Shown one piece after another: positions 23,424-36,049 of a stretch of 64,000 nt of DNA. The DNA is from Citrus sinensis (lineage: Eukaryota > Streptophyta > Magnoliopsida > Sapindales > Rutaceae), in the NCBI RefSeq assembly GCF_022201045.2, contig NC_068556.1, positions 310,001 through 374,000 on the forward strand, written 5' to 3'. Below the pieces are notes generated by a model that searched no databases, was not told the DNA's origin, and saw nothing but the letters and a program-made list of their open reading frames with translations. The translations under genes and the position numbers were made by a program. Every line of letters starts with the position of its first letter. Position 1 is the first letter of the stretch.

Positions 23424-26400
23424 ATGGATTTGATTAATCCGAATTGCATAAACTCACTCGTTTTCTCTACAAACAAGCATCGCCAAACGAACAAGTGCAG
23501 AAATGTATTTTCCACCTCCAAGGAATCTTCGTTTCGGTTATCAACGGCGCCACAGAGAAGCGAGAGATTCTCAACTTCAATCTCGGCGAGTGATGCTTCA
23601 GTTAACGGTGTAACGACGACGCCAGCGGATAAGAGATCGTTGGAATTAGTGAAATCCAGTAAAGCGATGGAGCAATTAGACATCGAACGCGGCGTTTGCG
23701 TGCCGTTTCGCAAGTACACGCCTGAAACAGTACGATTAGATTTAGTGTCCTGTAATTATTTTTATTTATTTATCTTTTCGTGTTCTTGATATTCGATGTT
23801 CGCCTTCTGTAAACTTGGCTGTTAGTTTCGTTACGAGTTATGAAAAATTTGGCTTACGTAGTCAAGTTTTCTGTTGACAACTGGGCTTCATATCAAGAGC
23901 TTCTCATAAAGCACTTCATTCAAGTGCTTTCTTCACCACATAAGCTTTTTGTGGTTTGTACTGTAATTGCATATTTTTTGACCTGTGCTGACATATTCTT
24001 TGTCGAGGATTAAAGTGTCGGGATACAGATATATGATATTCTGTGTGTGTTGGGGAGTGCTTTCTGTAAAAAGAATTGCTTCATAGTTAAGCACTTTCTG
24101 AAAAAGCAGATATCTATAGCTTCTTCAACAGCACTTGACTGACTTCACCATATCTTTCTGGAAAATCAACGGCAAAATGTTTCACTCTATACATGTCATT
24201 ATAAACACTTTCCTTCAAACTGTACTCCACAGCATAAAAAGAACATTTTACTATTTAAAAGTGCTTTCAGCACAATCTTGCATTTTGGCTTGAATTTGAT
24301 TGTGTTGTTGTTGATAATTAGGTGAGGAACAAGGTATTGGAATCTAGAGGGGCTGTAATTTCTCTAATGTCACGTGGAGTGGAGATAGTATGGAGTTTGG
24401 GATTGTATTGGTCTAATTTGACGTATGATTGTTTGGTTGGAAGAGACAAAGAGGTTGTTCCTGATCGTGCTCGCCAACTTCGGAATCTCTTGTGTAATTT
24501 GGGGCCTTCCTTTATCAAAGCTGGGCAGGTTTGTCTTTACCTTTCAGAATTTTCATTTTTTGACTACAGATATGCGTTGAAATGTTTGAGCCATTACAAA
24601 GGGATAGATATGAGTATTAGTTAGGACATTCCCCTCTGGTCCTTAGTTTTACATATTGAATGAGTGATCTGCTTGTGCTGCAGGTGCTTGCGAACAGGCC
24701 TGATATTGTAAGAGAAGATTATATGAATGAACTCTGCATTCTTCAAGATGATGTCCCCTCTTTTCCAAATCAGGTAAAACATACTATGACAATGGATAAC
24801 AGCTATCTATGAGCATCTTTTAAGCAATTTTTTATTGCAGTGGGACAGAATATTTTTGCCTAAGCAGTGACTGGTTTGATAGGTTGCTTTTAACATTATA
24901 GAAGAGGAATTGGGTCGACCTCTGGAAGCTGTCTTCAGCAAAATTTCTTCACAGACAATAGCGGCTGCAAGTCTGGGTCAAGTTTACCGAGCCACCCTGC
25001 GTGAAACAGGGGAGGACGTTGCTATTAAGGTTGTATGATGTTTATCTGCTGGTTTGTCTAACACATTCTTGAATGCATCCTTCCTTCTCACGAATGTTTT
25101 CCAGTTTTGCTTAATTAACATAAATTATATGATAGAGAATTATCGAAAACTGCCTTCATTGGCGTCTGAAATCCTTGGAATGCAGTAGCCATGTTCTACT
25201 ATTCCTCCTCTGCAACCTTTGCCTCAAGTTAAAACTATATTTTCTGCCAAGCAAAATTCAGTTTTTTATTTCAGTATTGTAGATATCTTGTGTGAGGAGA
25301 TATTCCTCTTGCCTGCTTCAAATTGTGAAAGTTTTGTGAAAGAATTAACAGGTTTCATATGCTTACAGGTGCAAAGGCCTGGGATAGAGCCCATAATCTA
25401 CCGAGATCTTTTTCTTTTCAGAACTCTTGCTTCATTCTTAAATGGAATCAGTATACAGAAACTTGGTTGCAATGCCGAGCTCATAGTTGATGAATTTGGT
25501 GAAAAGCTTTTGGAAGAGCTTGATTACACTCTGGTACTTTTCATAGCTGCTCTTATGTTTGACATAAATAAAGTGCTTATAAGTTCACCGCATTTTAGAG
25601 GAGCACTATTTGCAAACAATGTTTACATCCTTGGCTTCACCATATTTGCCTAGATTCATTTTGTCTTTTGTCTCCTATATTTTTAATCATCTATAGTTAC
25701 TCTTTTTTTTTTAAACTCTTTCAGGAAGCCCGGAATATGGAAGACTTCCTGGAGAACTTTAAAGATGACCCTACTGTTAAAATTCCTCGGGTTTACAAAC
25801 GGCTTTCTGGTTCACGTGTTTTAGTGATGGAATGGATTGATGGTATTCGCTGCACTGACCCCCAGGTTAAGCATCTATACTTTAGATGGATGGTGTTATT
25901 TGAATCATTTATCACTTTCAAAGCAAGCACTATCATAAGATATCACCTTTTAAAATCTTTTTTCTCAACGTACCTCAGGCAATAAAGGGAGCTGGAATTG
26001 ATGTAGGTGGATTTCTAACAGTAGGAGTGAGTGCTGCTTTGAGGCAACTGCTAGAATTTGGGTTATTTCATGGAGATCCGCATCCTGGAAATATCTTTGC
26101 TATGCGTGATGGACGTATTGCTTATGTGGACTTTGGGAATGTTGCTGAACTTAGTCAAGTAAGTTGTATTCCCAGATAAATGCTAAAAGAAGTTAAAATT
26201 TTATTAAGATTTCTTTGCGACTTTGGCAGATAATTGAAATAGGTGTGTGTTCTTATTTGGAAATATACAAGAAAATACTCCTCTTACCAAATTAAACCAT
26301 TTTGATCTGGTTTATATCTTCAGCAAAACAAACAGATTTTGATCGATGCTGTTGTCCATGCTGTGAATGAGGACTATGCTGAGATGGCAAATGATTTTAC

Positions 26401-27890
26401 CAGGCTTGGCTTCTTGGCTAAGGGAACCGATGTCTCTCCTATTATTCCAGCTTTGGAAGCAATCTGGCAAAACTCATCTGGGAAAGGACTCGCTGATTTC
26501 AATTTCCGAAGTGTTACGGGTGCTTACATGTTGTTTACTTGTGTCGTTGGTTTTCTTTCTGCATCTACTTTGAAAGATTTTTTCTGTCATGGGCACCCAA
26601 ACCAAACGTTGTGCTGTTTCTGTTGCAGGGCAATTTAACAAGTTAGTTTACAACTATCGTATCCGAATTCCAGAGAGGTTTTCTCTCGTTATTCGTTCTT
26701 TGCTGACACAAGAGGGCATCTGCTTCACGTTGAAGCCAGATTTTAAATTTCTTGAGGTGAATGCACTTCTTGTCATGGTACTCTGTTTTAAAATTCTTAC
26801 AGTTTAAGTTTTTAATGCCTACTACAAATTATGTATGGTAATCTCTGTGATTACGCACTTGCTTTTTTCATGAATTACAAGCAACGGCTCTCTCTTGATG
26901 CATGATCTTTATCTGCACTGTCGTGCATATCTAGGTTGCCTATCCATATGTGGCGAAGCGTCTGCTTACAGATCCTAATCCAGCTCTCCGTGAACGCCTT
27001 ATACAGGTAAGTTTAAGGTCATATTCCCCCAAACTTGCAGTTTTTTAAGAATGTGAATCAATCAGTTTATATTTGGAGAACATATTTGTTTTGAGTTCAA
27101 TGCTTACTATTTAGTTGAAAGAACCATTATATAACTTCTGACACTTCTTTGTATACTAATTCACTGTATTTTTAACTGCCTTGTCATTGATTACTTAAAC
27201 TATGTTTCTTCAATAATAACCTACTACCTACCGTAGGTTCTTTTCAAAGACAACGTTTTCCAATGGAAACGGCTTGAAAACCTTATTACTCTTGCAAAGG
27301 AGAATGTAGCGAGGATGAGCAGCAATCCTGCATTGAGAGTAAAGGACATGTCTGTATCATTTCAGGACCAGTTTTCTTAGTTCTTTTCTATCTGCTTGAG
27401 AGTTTTAAGAACGTGTATTCACACTATCCATTTTTGCAGGCAAAATTTAAAGAGCTTGCAAGTTCCAAAAAAATTGGACCTAACTGACACCATTAAAGAT
27501 GGAGCTCGCCTTTTTTTCACTGATGAAGGAATTCGTCGACAGCTGCTTCTTGCGCTCACAGAAGATTCAAAGCTTCACATTCAAGAGGTTTGCGAACCTG
27601 AATGTTATCTATTTCATCCAGTTGCTATGTGCTATTTACAAATGTGCTGAAATTTCTTTGTCTTTTGTAGCTTGTGGATGTATACAGGCTAGTCGAAAGT
27701 GATATTGATATGCCTTCATTAGCTACAGAAGTTGTAAGAGGTAAAATATCAATAATAAGAGTTTTGAAGGCGCAGGTTACATTGTTCTATATTTGTTTCT
27801 CAGTTTTTAACCCCCCAACTTGCAGACTTTCCGAATGTCGTCCGAGATCTTGCACTTTCCTGGAGTGACTCAGTTTTGTCAGACAGATGA
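23424..27890 (+). CDS. ABC1K3: Plastid ABC1/UbiB-like atypical kinase (ABC1K3-like)
   Basis: Fourteen exons: 23,424-23,729; 24,322-24,528; 24,684-24,773; 24,883-25,029; 25,369-25,533; 25,725-25,865; 25,979-26,158; 26,324-26,519; 26,629-26,756; 26,935-27,006; 27,237-27,349; 27,440-27,587; 27,671-27,740; 27,826-27,890. They give 675 residues. Ser/Thr/Arg-rich residues 1-60 look like a plastid transit peptide. UbiB-family hallmarks are present: the KxGQ-type motif SFIKAGQ (near 165-171), an Ala-rich loop AAASLGQVY, the VAIK lysine (near 250), the catalytic HGDPHPGN (near 383) and YVDFGNV (near 403). The best match I recall is Arabidopsis ABC1K3 (At1g79600), a plastoglobule protein acting with ABC1K1 on tocopherol and plastoquinone metabolism. 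The first ATG in frame is 23,424. All key residues are intact. The symbol is by similarity. Confidence 0.9.
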
Positions 27891-29185
27891 TTGAAGCTTT
27901 TTTGAAGAGCTACATAAGAATGCGATCTTAGTTGTTTTGGATGATTATTATACCATGCTGACCAGAATCGTTGAGCATTTTTCACTCAAATGCTCAACTG
28001 ACCAACCAAAAATGTGTTTCTGATGCAACCGCTGGATAGAAATCATTGTTTTATTGTTGTGTAGATGTGTATATGTAAAGCACTTCAGTCTTCAGGTGAT
28101 AGCAAATCAGAAAAGACCTTCCTGCAGTCTGAGGATTAGCCGGTTAGCACATTCTGTAAATATTTCCGGGAATAGACTAAATAGTACGTTATTGTATTAC
28201 TGTTGAATGCTACCTGAACTTCAGTAGCTTCATCGTTTTTGCTGTATAATAACAATACTTATCGAATTGGTTCAATAAATGCATAGTATGTCACAGTAAT
28301 GAATTTGCTCCTCTTGTAATTGTAAAGTTTCGTGTAGCTCAAATCTTTATGGGTGTGACGGTGTCTCCAAGCTCCCATGTATTAAGCAGTTACTTATATT
28401 ATTATCTATCATTCTATATAACATTTTGTGACGGTGTCACGTTATTTAGATTTTGTTTTATGTAAAATGCTAAAGAGAATGTGACACTAAAATAAGTCAG
28501 AAGAACTCCCACAAAAATAAAATAATCCAGAGTCATCTACTGGTAATTTCATATTCTTTTAGACTCACAAGAAAAAAGAGAAAAAATCTATCAGGGGAAA
28601 AACTGCAGTTCGTGGACTAATTTAAAGCGGAGTCAGGAAAGGGGGGGTTTATATATAAAATCTAAAACAAAAGGCCCTATTGGTTATTTTTCTTAAACCA
28701 GTTAAGTAACAAAATGGGGTGTCACTGCAGCACTAGCAGCTTACATAATCCAGAGAGAAAAAGGGCAAAAAAAATAAAAAATAGAACTATGTAGAAGCAA
28801 GCATCTTAAATTTATTCGTTTCTCGTCTCTTCCGTTTCACTGGGTTAGTCCATGGATTTGATAAACTGATTATTTCTCTCAAAATCTTATTCGGACCGAC
28901 ACGTGAAAAATAATCCTGATTTTTTTTTCTTCCAAATCTAAGAATCTGCCTACTTTGTATGAAATCAGAAGTTATTTTGCCGCCATCGAATTAATCCTCA
29001 CTATTTGTATTACACTCTGTTGGTAGGCAGATAGATGCAGTACATTCGTGCGGGAAAAGCAGCAACCGATATATTCTGGAAATCAAAATTTTCGATTTTA
29101 TACGAGAGTTATTTGTCGTCAGTGCTGTCGCGTTTTAGATTAATATTTTAACCATTAACAAGATCTTCATCTCATTACATATCAA
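27891..29185. other. 3' region of ABC1K3 and 5' region of HBS1-like gene
   Basis: No additional gene. The first 350-400 bases are T-rich and fit a 3' UTR for ABC1K3. From about 28,800 the sequence probably contains the leader of the HBS1-like gene, whose first exon is non-coding and ends at 29,186. Confidence 0.55.
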
Positions 29186-29186
29186 G

Positions 29187-29268
29187 GTATGTGGCTCGAG
29201 TTTTTCTCAATTGAGGTCCTCCTTTTAATTATTAATTGCAAATGTGAGTTTGAAATTCTGATCACTAG
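29187..29268 (+). other. Probable 5'-UTR intron of HBS1-like gene
   Basis: A donor ATCAAG|GTATGT at 29,186/29,187 and an acceptor ATCACTAG|GAGC at 29,268/29,269 bracket an 82-bp intron directly before the ATG at 29,273. Plant genes of this kind often carry a leader intron. Assigned from splice consensus only. Confidence 0.55.
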
Positions 29269-29272
29269 GAGC

Positions 29273-32200
29273 ATGCCTCATAAAGTTAATTACGAAGACT
29301 ATGATTACGGCGACTACTACGAGTATGAAGATTATGATGACTACGACTACGATGTAGAAGATAACGGTTAGAACACCATTTTGCACTCAAGACTCCCTTT
29401 TTCGTTGTTATTTGTGAATTCTATGTCGCATAATCAGTTTTCGTATATTGAGATAGGAAATAAGATTCTTAGGGTATGTTTGGGATTTGAGGTGTTGTCG
29501 ATATTCATCCGAACTGTTGAGGAATGGAATCACTAGCTATCAATAAGTAACTGGGTAGTCGTTAACCATTAGTGGAGTAAAATAGTGTATTTATTAAGCA
29601 CTTTAGCTGTTGTGTGTTGCAAATTAAAGATAGCCTTTCGCCCCTTTTATCAATGGCTGTAAATTTGTGTTGAAGAATTCTTCTTCTTATATTTTATGTA
29701 GTTGTCATACGAATAAAGCTATGAGGACTCTCTGATTTGAATGCTCTTTATGTAATTGACTTGATGACCCTTATGTTGAAACAGGGGAAGCACCCACACC
29801 TGCATCTGAGTCTAAGCAAGAAACTTCCAAGCCCAGGGTTTGGAGTTGTGCTATTTGCACTTATGATAATGAAGAGGGCATGTCTGTATGTGATATATGT
29901 GGAGTTCTTCGTACACCTTTGGTTAATAACAATAGGAAAACAGGTATTTGTCAATGACCTTGTACTCTCGTAGTTTCTATTTATCCAAACTCGGACTAGT
30001 AATTATAGTAAAGATTGAACGTCATTTCCTTATCCTCATCCCTTTAGAAAAATTAAGAAATATTCATGTTAGTCATGGTTGTGGGCATCAGCTCTTATGT
30101 TTTGCTTTATTTTCTTTTAACATCATCAACTAGTCAGCTTGCATTTTTTTAAGGTTATGTCATCTTTTTTAGGGGACTTGTTATACAATTTTGCTTTCTA
30201 GTTGGTTGTTCCTTTATATAGAGTAGATCTGTTTCATGCAGCTGGCGGCATATGCAAAGATTCTGGAGCATCCGTAATGGCCAAGTCTCTTTTTGCATCA
30301 TTGCCGCCACGGACGCCGAAAAAGGCTGTAGTAATTCAACGGCAGAATGATGGTTCTTTGATGGAAGAGGGCAATAACTGCCACAAGCTTGGGAATACCA
30401 AAGGAAAATTTCATGAATTCCATGAGGCTTTTAGTTCCCATAGCCATTCCAAATTTAATATAGGTCTGCACATGTTCTAGGATAGGGCGTAGATCTGTAA
30501 TTTATTGAAATTTAATGTCAATTTTGGTTTTAGTATCATGCTTGGAGTAGTGCTACATTTTTGTGTTTCATGTTTGGAGAATTTTATTTGCTTCTTGAAA
30601 CTGGTTGTAGATTTAAATATATGTATTCTAATTTCAAGCTTTACATATCTTGATGGTGCAGCCCCTTTCAAGTTTGATGTTCCATCACCTGATGATTTGG
30701 TTTCTAATGGATTGCACTCCTCCAAAACAGGTTCAAAAGGTATCCTACTGACATGCTTAAATTATTGTAGAAATCAATTTCTAAGTACATTAATGCAATT
30801 TTTAGACAACTAGGGAATTGGAGGGTGTTTTCTTTGCATGTGATTTCATTGATCTTGGCACAGTCTAGCAGCACTATACTCTATTTTTTTCTTTTTTTTT
30901 GGTTGAGTTTTTTGTTAATGTCTATGCAATTTAATTTGTACTTCCATAGATCAAATGCATTTTTGATGAGATAATTTTCTCAATGTTTGTCTTTTCGATT
31001 TAAACTCATCTTGTTTCTGTACTGGCTTTATCTTGTAGGAAATTTTTTGGACTTAAAATCTTCTAGAGTTTCCTCAAGCGTCTCTGAAAAAAATGGCTCT
31101 GTTAATACAAGATCCAGTGCTAAAAAGTCTGATATTGCAAATGTGTTGATGCCAAAAGACAAGCAAGATAGCGTGGATGAGAGAAATAGCTTGAAGAATG
31201 AAGTACGTGCAAGTTCTAGAATTTCTGACAGCTCTTCTGTAGTAATGGCAAAAGATAGACTAGGCACTATTGATGAGGGAAATTGCTCGAACCACGGTAC
31301 AGTGGATGATAGCATTAGTTCTTCAGTCGATGGGACTGAATCAAGTAGTCATACTGGTAATTTGACCAGTAATATGAAGAACATGTCGTCGACTGCTAAA
31401 TCTGGAAATTCAACCAATGTAAGTGCCAGAAAAACAAATTCACATACTCAGTATAAACCTGAAAAGTGGATGCTCCCAGACAAAAAAGGAGATAGAATGA
31501 CTCAACTAAATCTTGCAATAGTAAGTCTACGTCTGAATTTTAGTCTTATCACATAAGAAATAAAGCTTTTAATTTTTTTTTTTAAATCCATATCTACAAT
31601 GCTTATTTGTTTTCTTGTCATTTTAGGTTGGCCATGTTGATTCGGGAAAATCAACTCTCTCAGGTAGACTGTTGTTTCTTCTTGGACGAATAACCCAAAA
31701 ACAAATGCACAAATATGAAAAAGAGGCCAAATTGCAGGTACCTCACTGTGATTTTGTGTCTTTGTGTAAAATATTTGCCTGCATTTGTGCCGTGAGTTCT
31801 TGTTTTTGTTAGATTGATGTGTTGTTTGTAATAACCAGGGCAAAGGATCATTTGCTTATGCTTGGGCATTAGATGAGAGTGCTGAAGAGAGGGAACGGGG
31901 AATAACTATGACTGTGGCTGTTGCGTATTTTGATTCCAAAAATTATCATGTTGTTGTGCTAGACTCACCAGGTCATAAGGATTTTGTCCCAAACATGATT
32001 TCTGGAGCAACACAATCCGATGCTGCAATTCTTGTTATAGATGCTTCAGTTGGTTCATTTGAAGTTGGTATGAACACTGCCAAGGGGCTGACAAGGGAGC
32101 ATGCACAACTGATCAGAAGTTTTGGTGTTGATCAACTTATTGTGGCAGTTAACAAAATGGATGCTGTACAATACTCTAAAGATCGGTTTGATTCAATAAA

Positions 32201-33497
32201 AGTACAACTTGGAACTTTTCTTCGTTCCTGTGGTTTCAAGGACGCTTCTCTGACATGGATTCCATTAAGTGCCCTAGAAAATCAAAATTTGGTGACCGCT
32301 CCTGATGATGGTAGGCTGTTATCTTGGTGAGTGTTTTTTTTTTAAAAAAAAATATATATATAATGATCTTTCTGTAGTAATACAATTGTTATGGGTAATA
32401 GCTTCCTCCAAGAAATTACAATGTTGCTATTATGGATAAATTTTCATTAGGTAAATTTGAATTGGTAATTGTGATGCAGGTATAAGGGGCCCTGTCTATT
32501 GGATGCAATTGATTCCTTACGGCCTCCTCCTAGAGAATTTTCGAAGCCTCTACTTATGCCCATATGTGACGTTCTTAAATCACAGCACGGGCAGGTGTCT
32601 GCCTGTGGCAAATTGGAGGCTGGAGCTCTTCGAAGTGGATTGAAGGTATGCAATTTTTTGACTCGCTTTCAACACTGAATGGAATGTGAATGCCTGCCTG
32701 TGTTTCTGTGATAGATCCTTGATAATAGAATTTTTATAGATAATATATGAACTATTTTGCTCTATGCTGGATAGTATGACGTGTGTGTTGCAGGTTTTAG
32801 TCTTGCCATCTGGAGAGGTAGGCACTGTGCATTCCATAGAACGAGACTCCCAGTCTTGTTCCGTTGCCAGAGCTGGAGACAATATAGCTGTGAGTCTGCA
32901 AGGTATTGATGTAAGTCGTGTTATGTCTGGGGGCGTGCTATGTCACCCTGATTTCCCAGTTGCAATCGCCACACACTTAGAGTTGAAGGTGCTCGTTTTG
33001 GATTTTGCACCACCAATTCTAATTGGCTCTCAGGTACTCATTTGTTTTACTCAACACTTGCCTATAGTTTGTTGCTCAAGATGATTTGTTTTCTAAAATA
33101 TATAGATTTTGTTGTTGAAATTATCCCAGTTGGAATGCCATATACACCATGCAAAGGAGGCTGCAAGAATTGTAAAGATAACGTCATTACTTGATACAAA
33201 GACTGGCAAGGTTACAAAGAAGTCACCTCGCTGTCTTACTGCAAAGCAAAGTGCCATAGTAGAGGTGAATCAGAGTCAAAATACTAGCTTCCAGTACTAT
33301 TTTGTTTGCTAACCCAGTAGCAGCAGCAGAAGTTGATTTCATCTCTTTCTGTTTCTTCCTTTCAGGTCGCTCTGCAGGAACCTGTCTGTGTGGAAGAGTT
33401 CTCAAATTGCAGAGCTCTTGGTAGGGCTTTCCTTCGATCATCAGGAAGAACCATTGCTGTCGGCATTGTAACCCGCATAATTGAGGATCAGCAATAG
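29273..33497 (+). CDS. HBS1: HBS1-like translational GTPase with RanBP2-type zinc finger
   Basis: Eleven coding exons: 29,273-29,366; 29,785-29,943; 30,242-30,463; 30,662-30,739; 31,039-31,520; 31,627-31,737; 31,839-32,326; 32,480-32,645; 32,794-33,033; 33,130-33,264; 33,366-33,497. They join in frame to 768 residues. Order: a Tyr/Asp-rich acidic head (1-31), a RanBP2-type zinc finger [20 protein letters not shown] (near 49-70), an HBS1 N-terminal domain with [13 protein letters not shown], a Ser/Lys-rich linker, then an eEF1A-like GTPase with GHVDSGKST (near 347), DSPGH (near 424), NKMD (near 487) and SAL, and two beta-barrel domains ending [11 protein letters not shown]1 acts with Pelota (Dom34) on stalled ribosomes in no-go decay. 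In several eukaryotes this locus also yields the exosome adaptor SKI7 by alternative splicing. All GTPase motifs are intact. Confidence 0.93.
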
Positions 33498-33602
33498 TTG
33501 GACCTTGGCCTAATGATTAATACGTGGCTCGTAATATCTAATTGAGGATCAGCAATAGTTGAACCTTGGCCTAATGATTAATACGTGGCTCGTATTATCA
33601 GA
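33481..33602. repeat. 61-bp tandem duplication across HBS1 stop codon
   Basis: TTGAGGATCAGCAATAGTTG occurs at 33,481 and again at 33,542 with one substitution, and the match runs on through TACGTGGCTCGTA. The unit covers the last codons, the stop and the start of the 3' UTR. The first stop ends the protein, so the second copy is non-coding. Confidence 0.95.
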
Positions 33603-34163
33603 TCGTGAAGCAGCCGCTCCTGGCGGTCGATTTCTGAAGCCACCGGTCAAGAGAGCATCTGAGCATGTAACAATATGGAGGGAATTTCGTAGGAAGCAAA
33701 CTCACTAATGTGTCTGTAAAAGTTTTTCGAGTCCCAAACGAAAATTTATTTATTCTTTTTAGCCTCACCTCCAGTCGGCTGAGTCCTCTACGGTCAAATT
33801 TGACTAACAACAACTTTTTGTTTCTACTTCATATGTAGTACGCGCGGAGCCATCACTTGACCACGTGGGACTCGTTGCAATAATTTTTGTCCCCAAAATC
33901 TTTTTCCACAAATTTGAAACTCAAGTAAATGAAAAAAAAAAAACGTACAAAAATTTATTACTTTGGACTTTTGGGCATCCAATCACAATGAGGTTTGACG
34001 GACACGATACGCACCAGCAAGTAACCAAATCGCAAATGTCAAATGACATTGCCAATTGATTCATCATTATAATTTCCTATATAAAACAAAGGACATTTTC
34101 GTCATACTTTTAAAGTCTGAGGTCTAATTTCGGTACTCTACCATCCATAGTATATTATATAAC
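33603..34163. other. Intergenic DNA right of HBS1
   Basis: HBS1 3' UTR followed by AT-rich DNA up to the MITE. No gene seen. Confidence 0.55.
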
Positions 34164-34366
34164 GAGTAATGATACAGTCACAAACTCTTGTAAAAATTTA
34201 TTTTGTACAAACTGACGTGGTATTAATTCATTGGTTGAATGAAAATATAAATTAATAAAAACAAATCATGTGGGCCAAGTGATATTTAATTCAACCAATC
34301 TTATCATGCTACATCAGTTTGTACAAAATAAGTTTATACAAGAGTTTGTGGCTGTATCATTACTCG
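34164..34366. mobile_element. MITE, copy 2, 203 bp
   Basis: The same family as 15,985-16,186. The termini are GAGTAATGATACAG and GGCTGTATCATTACTCG, with long palindromic arms. The unique centre (AAATCATGTGGGCCAAGTG) is the reverse complement of that in copy 1, so the two copies are inverted relative to each other. It is flanked by TTATATAAC at 34,155-34,163 and 34,367-34,375, an 8-9 bp target-site duplication depending on how the terminal C/G is assigned. Confidence 0.93.
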
Positions 34367-34375
34367 TTATATAAC

Positions 34376-36049
34376 ATTTTTATTATATTTTGAAAATTTT
34401 TGTTACATGTCAAAATGTTTTATTATATTTTTAAGATGTGATACGCAATTGCGCACTGTTATATAGCAAAAGAAATCAATGTAATATGACCAACTTAAAC
34501 TATAAAATACCATAGGCACAACCATATTTTTAAACCTACGTACTGTACATTAAATATAACCCAAAAAAAAAAACGACGACCATATATCTACATTAAACAA
34601 ATATAAATAGTATTGCAGCAGTAAATTACTAAACAATGTTATTAATCATACTATAAAGTTATTAAGCTGCTTACAGGTCACAGGCCACTGCTGCTCACGA
34701 GTCACAAATCACAAAATACAATAGGGTCGAAGAAAAGAAGGGCAATTACGTAAATTAGATTATAAAATGTACTTTACCATTTTTATCCTCAAAGTGGAAA
34801 TGAAACAAGAAAAACGAATACTAAATATAAAAGAGAACGCACCTACCACGAAACGAAACTGACCTAATCACAGAGCAAAAGCAAAGTCTCCGCTTTTAAT
34901 TTTAATCCTTCTGGGTTTCCTGAGTCACTCCGATTTTTCTTCTGTACAGTAAGTCAATTTCGATTACGTGCTTCTCTTCTTTTTTTTCATTTTATCCCAA
35001 AAGACTCCAAGAAATCCTTCCTTTTGGGGTTATTCTTCATTTTCAGTTGATGCCCACGAATCACGATTGCTGATTTGAGAATCATATGTTCAATTTTTAA
35101 TTTGTGTGTGCTTAGCTTGTGAACTCGGATAATTTGGGGTTGCTCAATTTTGTTGATTATGCTTTTGGTCAATATCTATGGTTAGTAATTTTGTTATCGT
35201 CATACTCAATATCGATTTAAAATGTTTATTTATTTTTTAAAATATTAGTGATATTTGATTGATTGATTGATTAATTAATTTCTTGGTCACTGTGGAATTT
35301 ATTGCTTGTGTTTATACGTGGTAGATGTTATCTCAAGCTTAGACTTTTATTTTTTATGATGATAGCTGTTGAATTTCAAATCTAAAATCGTTAGATTAAT
35401 ATGGGCTTAAGTTGCTTTTTTTTTAATTAATTTGCAGTACTTTTTTTTGGGGTAAAAAAAAAAAAAAGAGAGAGAGAGAGAGAGAGAAGTTTCTCAGCTT
35501 TTTGTTAAATGTTGTTTGGTTTTCCTGAAAATGAAGCCCTTCTTAGTCAGTCCATGCATTTTTACCAGGGTTATATTGGCAAACTTTTATTTCTTTGATT
35601 TGGGCTTTGGAAATTAATTAAAGGTTCCAAATTTTAATTTGTTTTTACAAACTACCAAGTGTTCTTCCAATTTACTGGGCAACTAAATGGATTAGCATGC
35701 TACACTGCACCCAAGTATATATTGAACTCATTGGAAGTTTCTTGAGTATTTGAATGTTTCTTCGTGGAAGCGTTGATGTGGAAATGAATAGTTTTAATCT
35801 TTTGCTTTTTTCCCAAGCACATTATTATTGTTTTCTTCAGGCTTAACTCATGATCACTGTTATCTTCTACCATGTGCAGTCATCTTTCGAGCATGCTTTA
35901 CTAGATCAATGGTTTATTCTATTTGGCTCTGACGTAGGAGCTTGGGTAGTTTATTGCTTGGAATTCTCATTGGTGTAATTTACATATCTGATCTGGGAGG
36001 AGGAATATGTTTTCCTTGTGCTTGTAGATTTCTTTGTAAGTAGTGTCTT
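34376..36049. other. Upstream region and leader of DUF1644 gene
   Basis: AT-rich DNA, then the probable promoter and 5' UTR of the DUF1644 gene. A likely donor lies at CTGTACA|GTAAGT (34,947/34,948) and a likely acceptor at CATGTGCAG|TC (35,879), indicating one or more leader introns. A (GA)n tract lies near 35,467-35,489. No other gene seen. Confidence 0.5.

Noticed and set aside
33106..33129. Longer HBS1 exon 10 starting at 33,106
   Set aside because: It keeps frame but inserts eight hydrophobic residues into the conserved GSQLE..HHAKEA block; the acceptor at 33,129 restores the family sequence.
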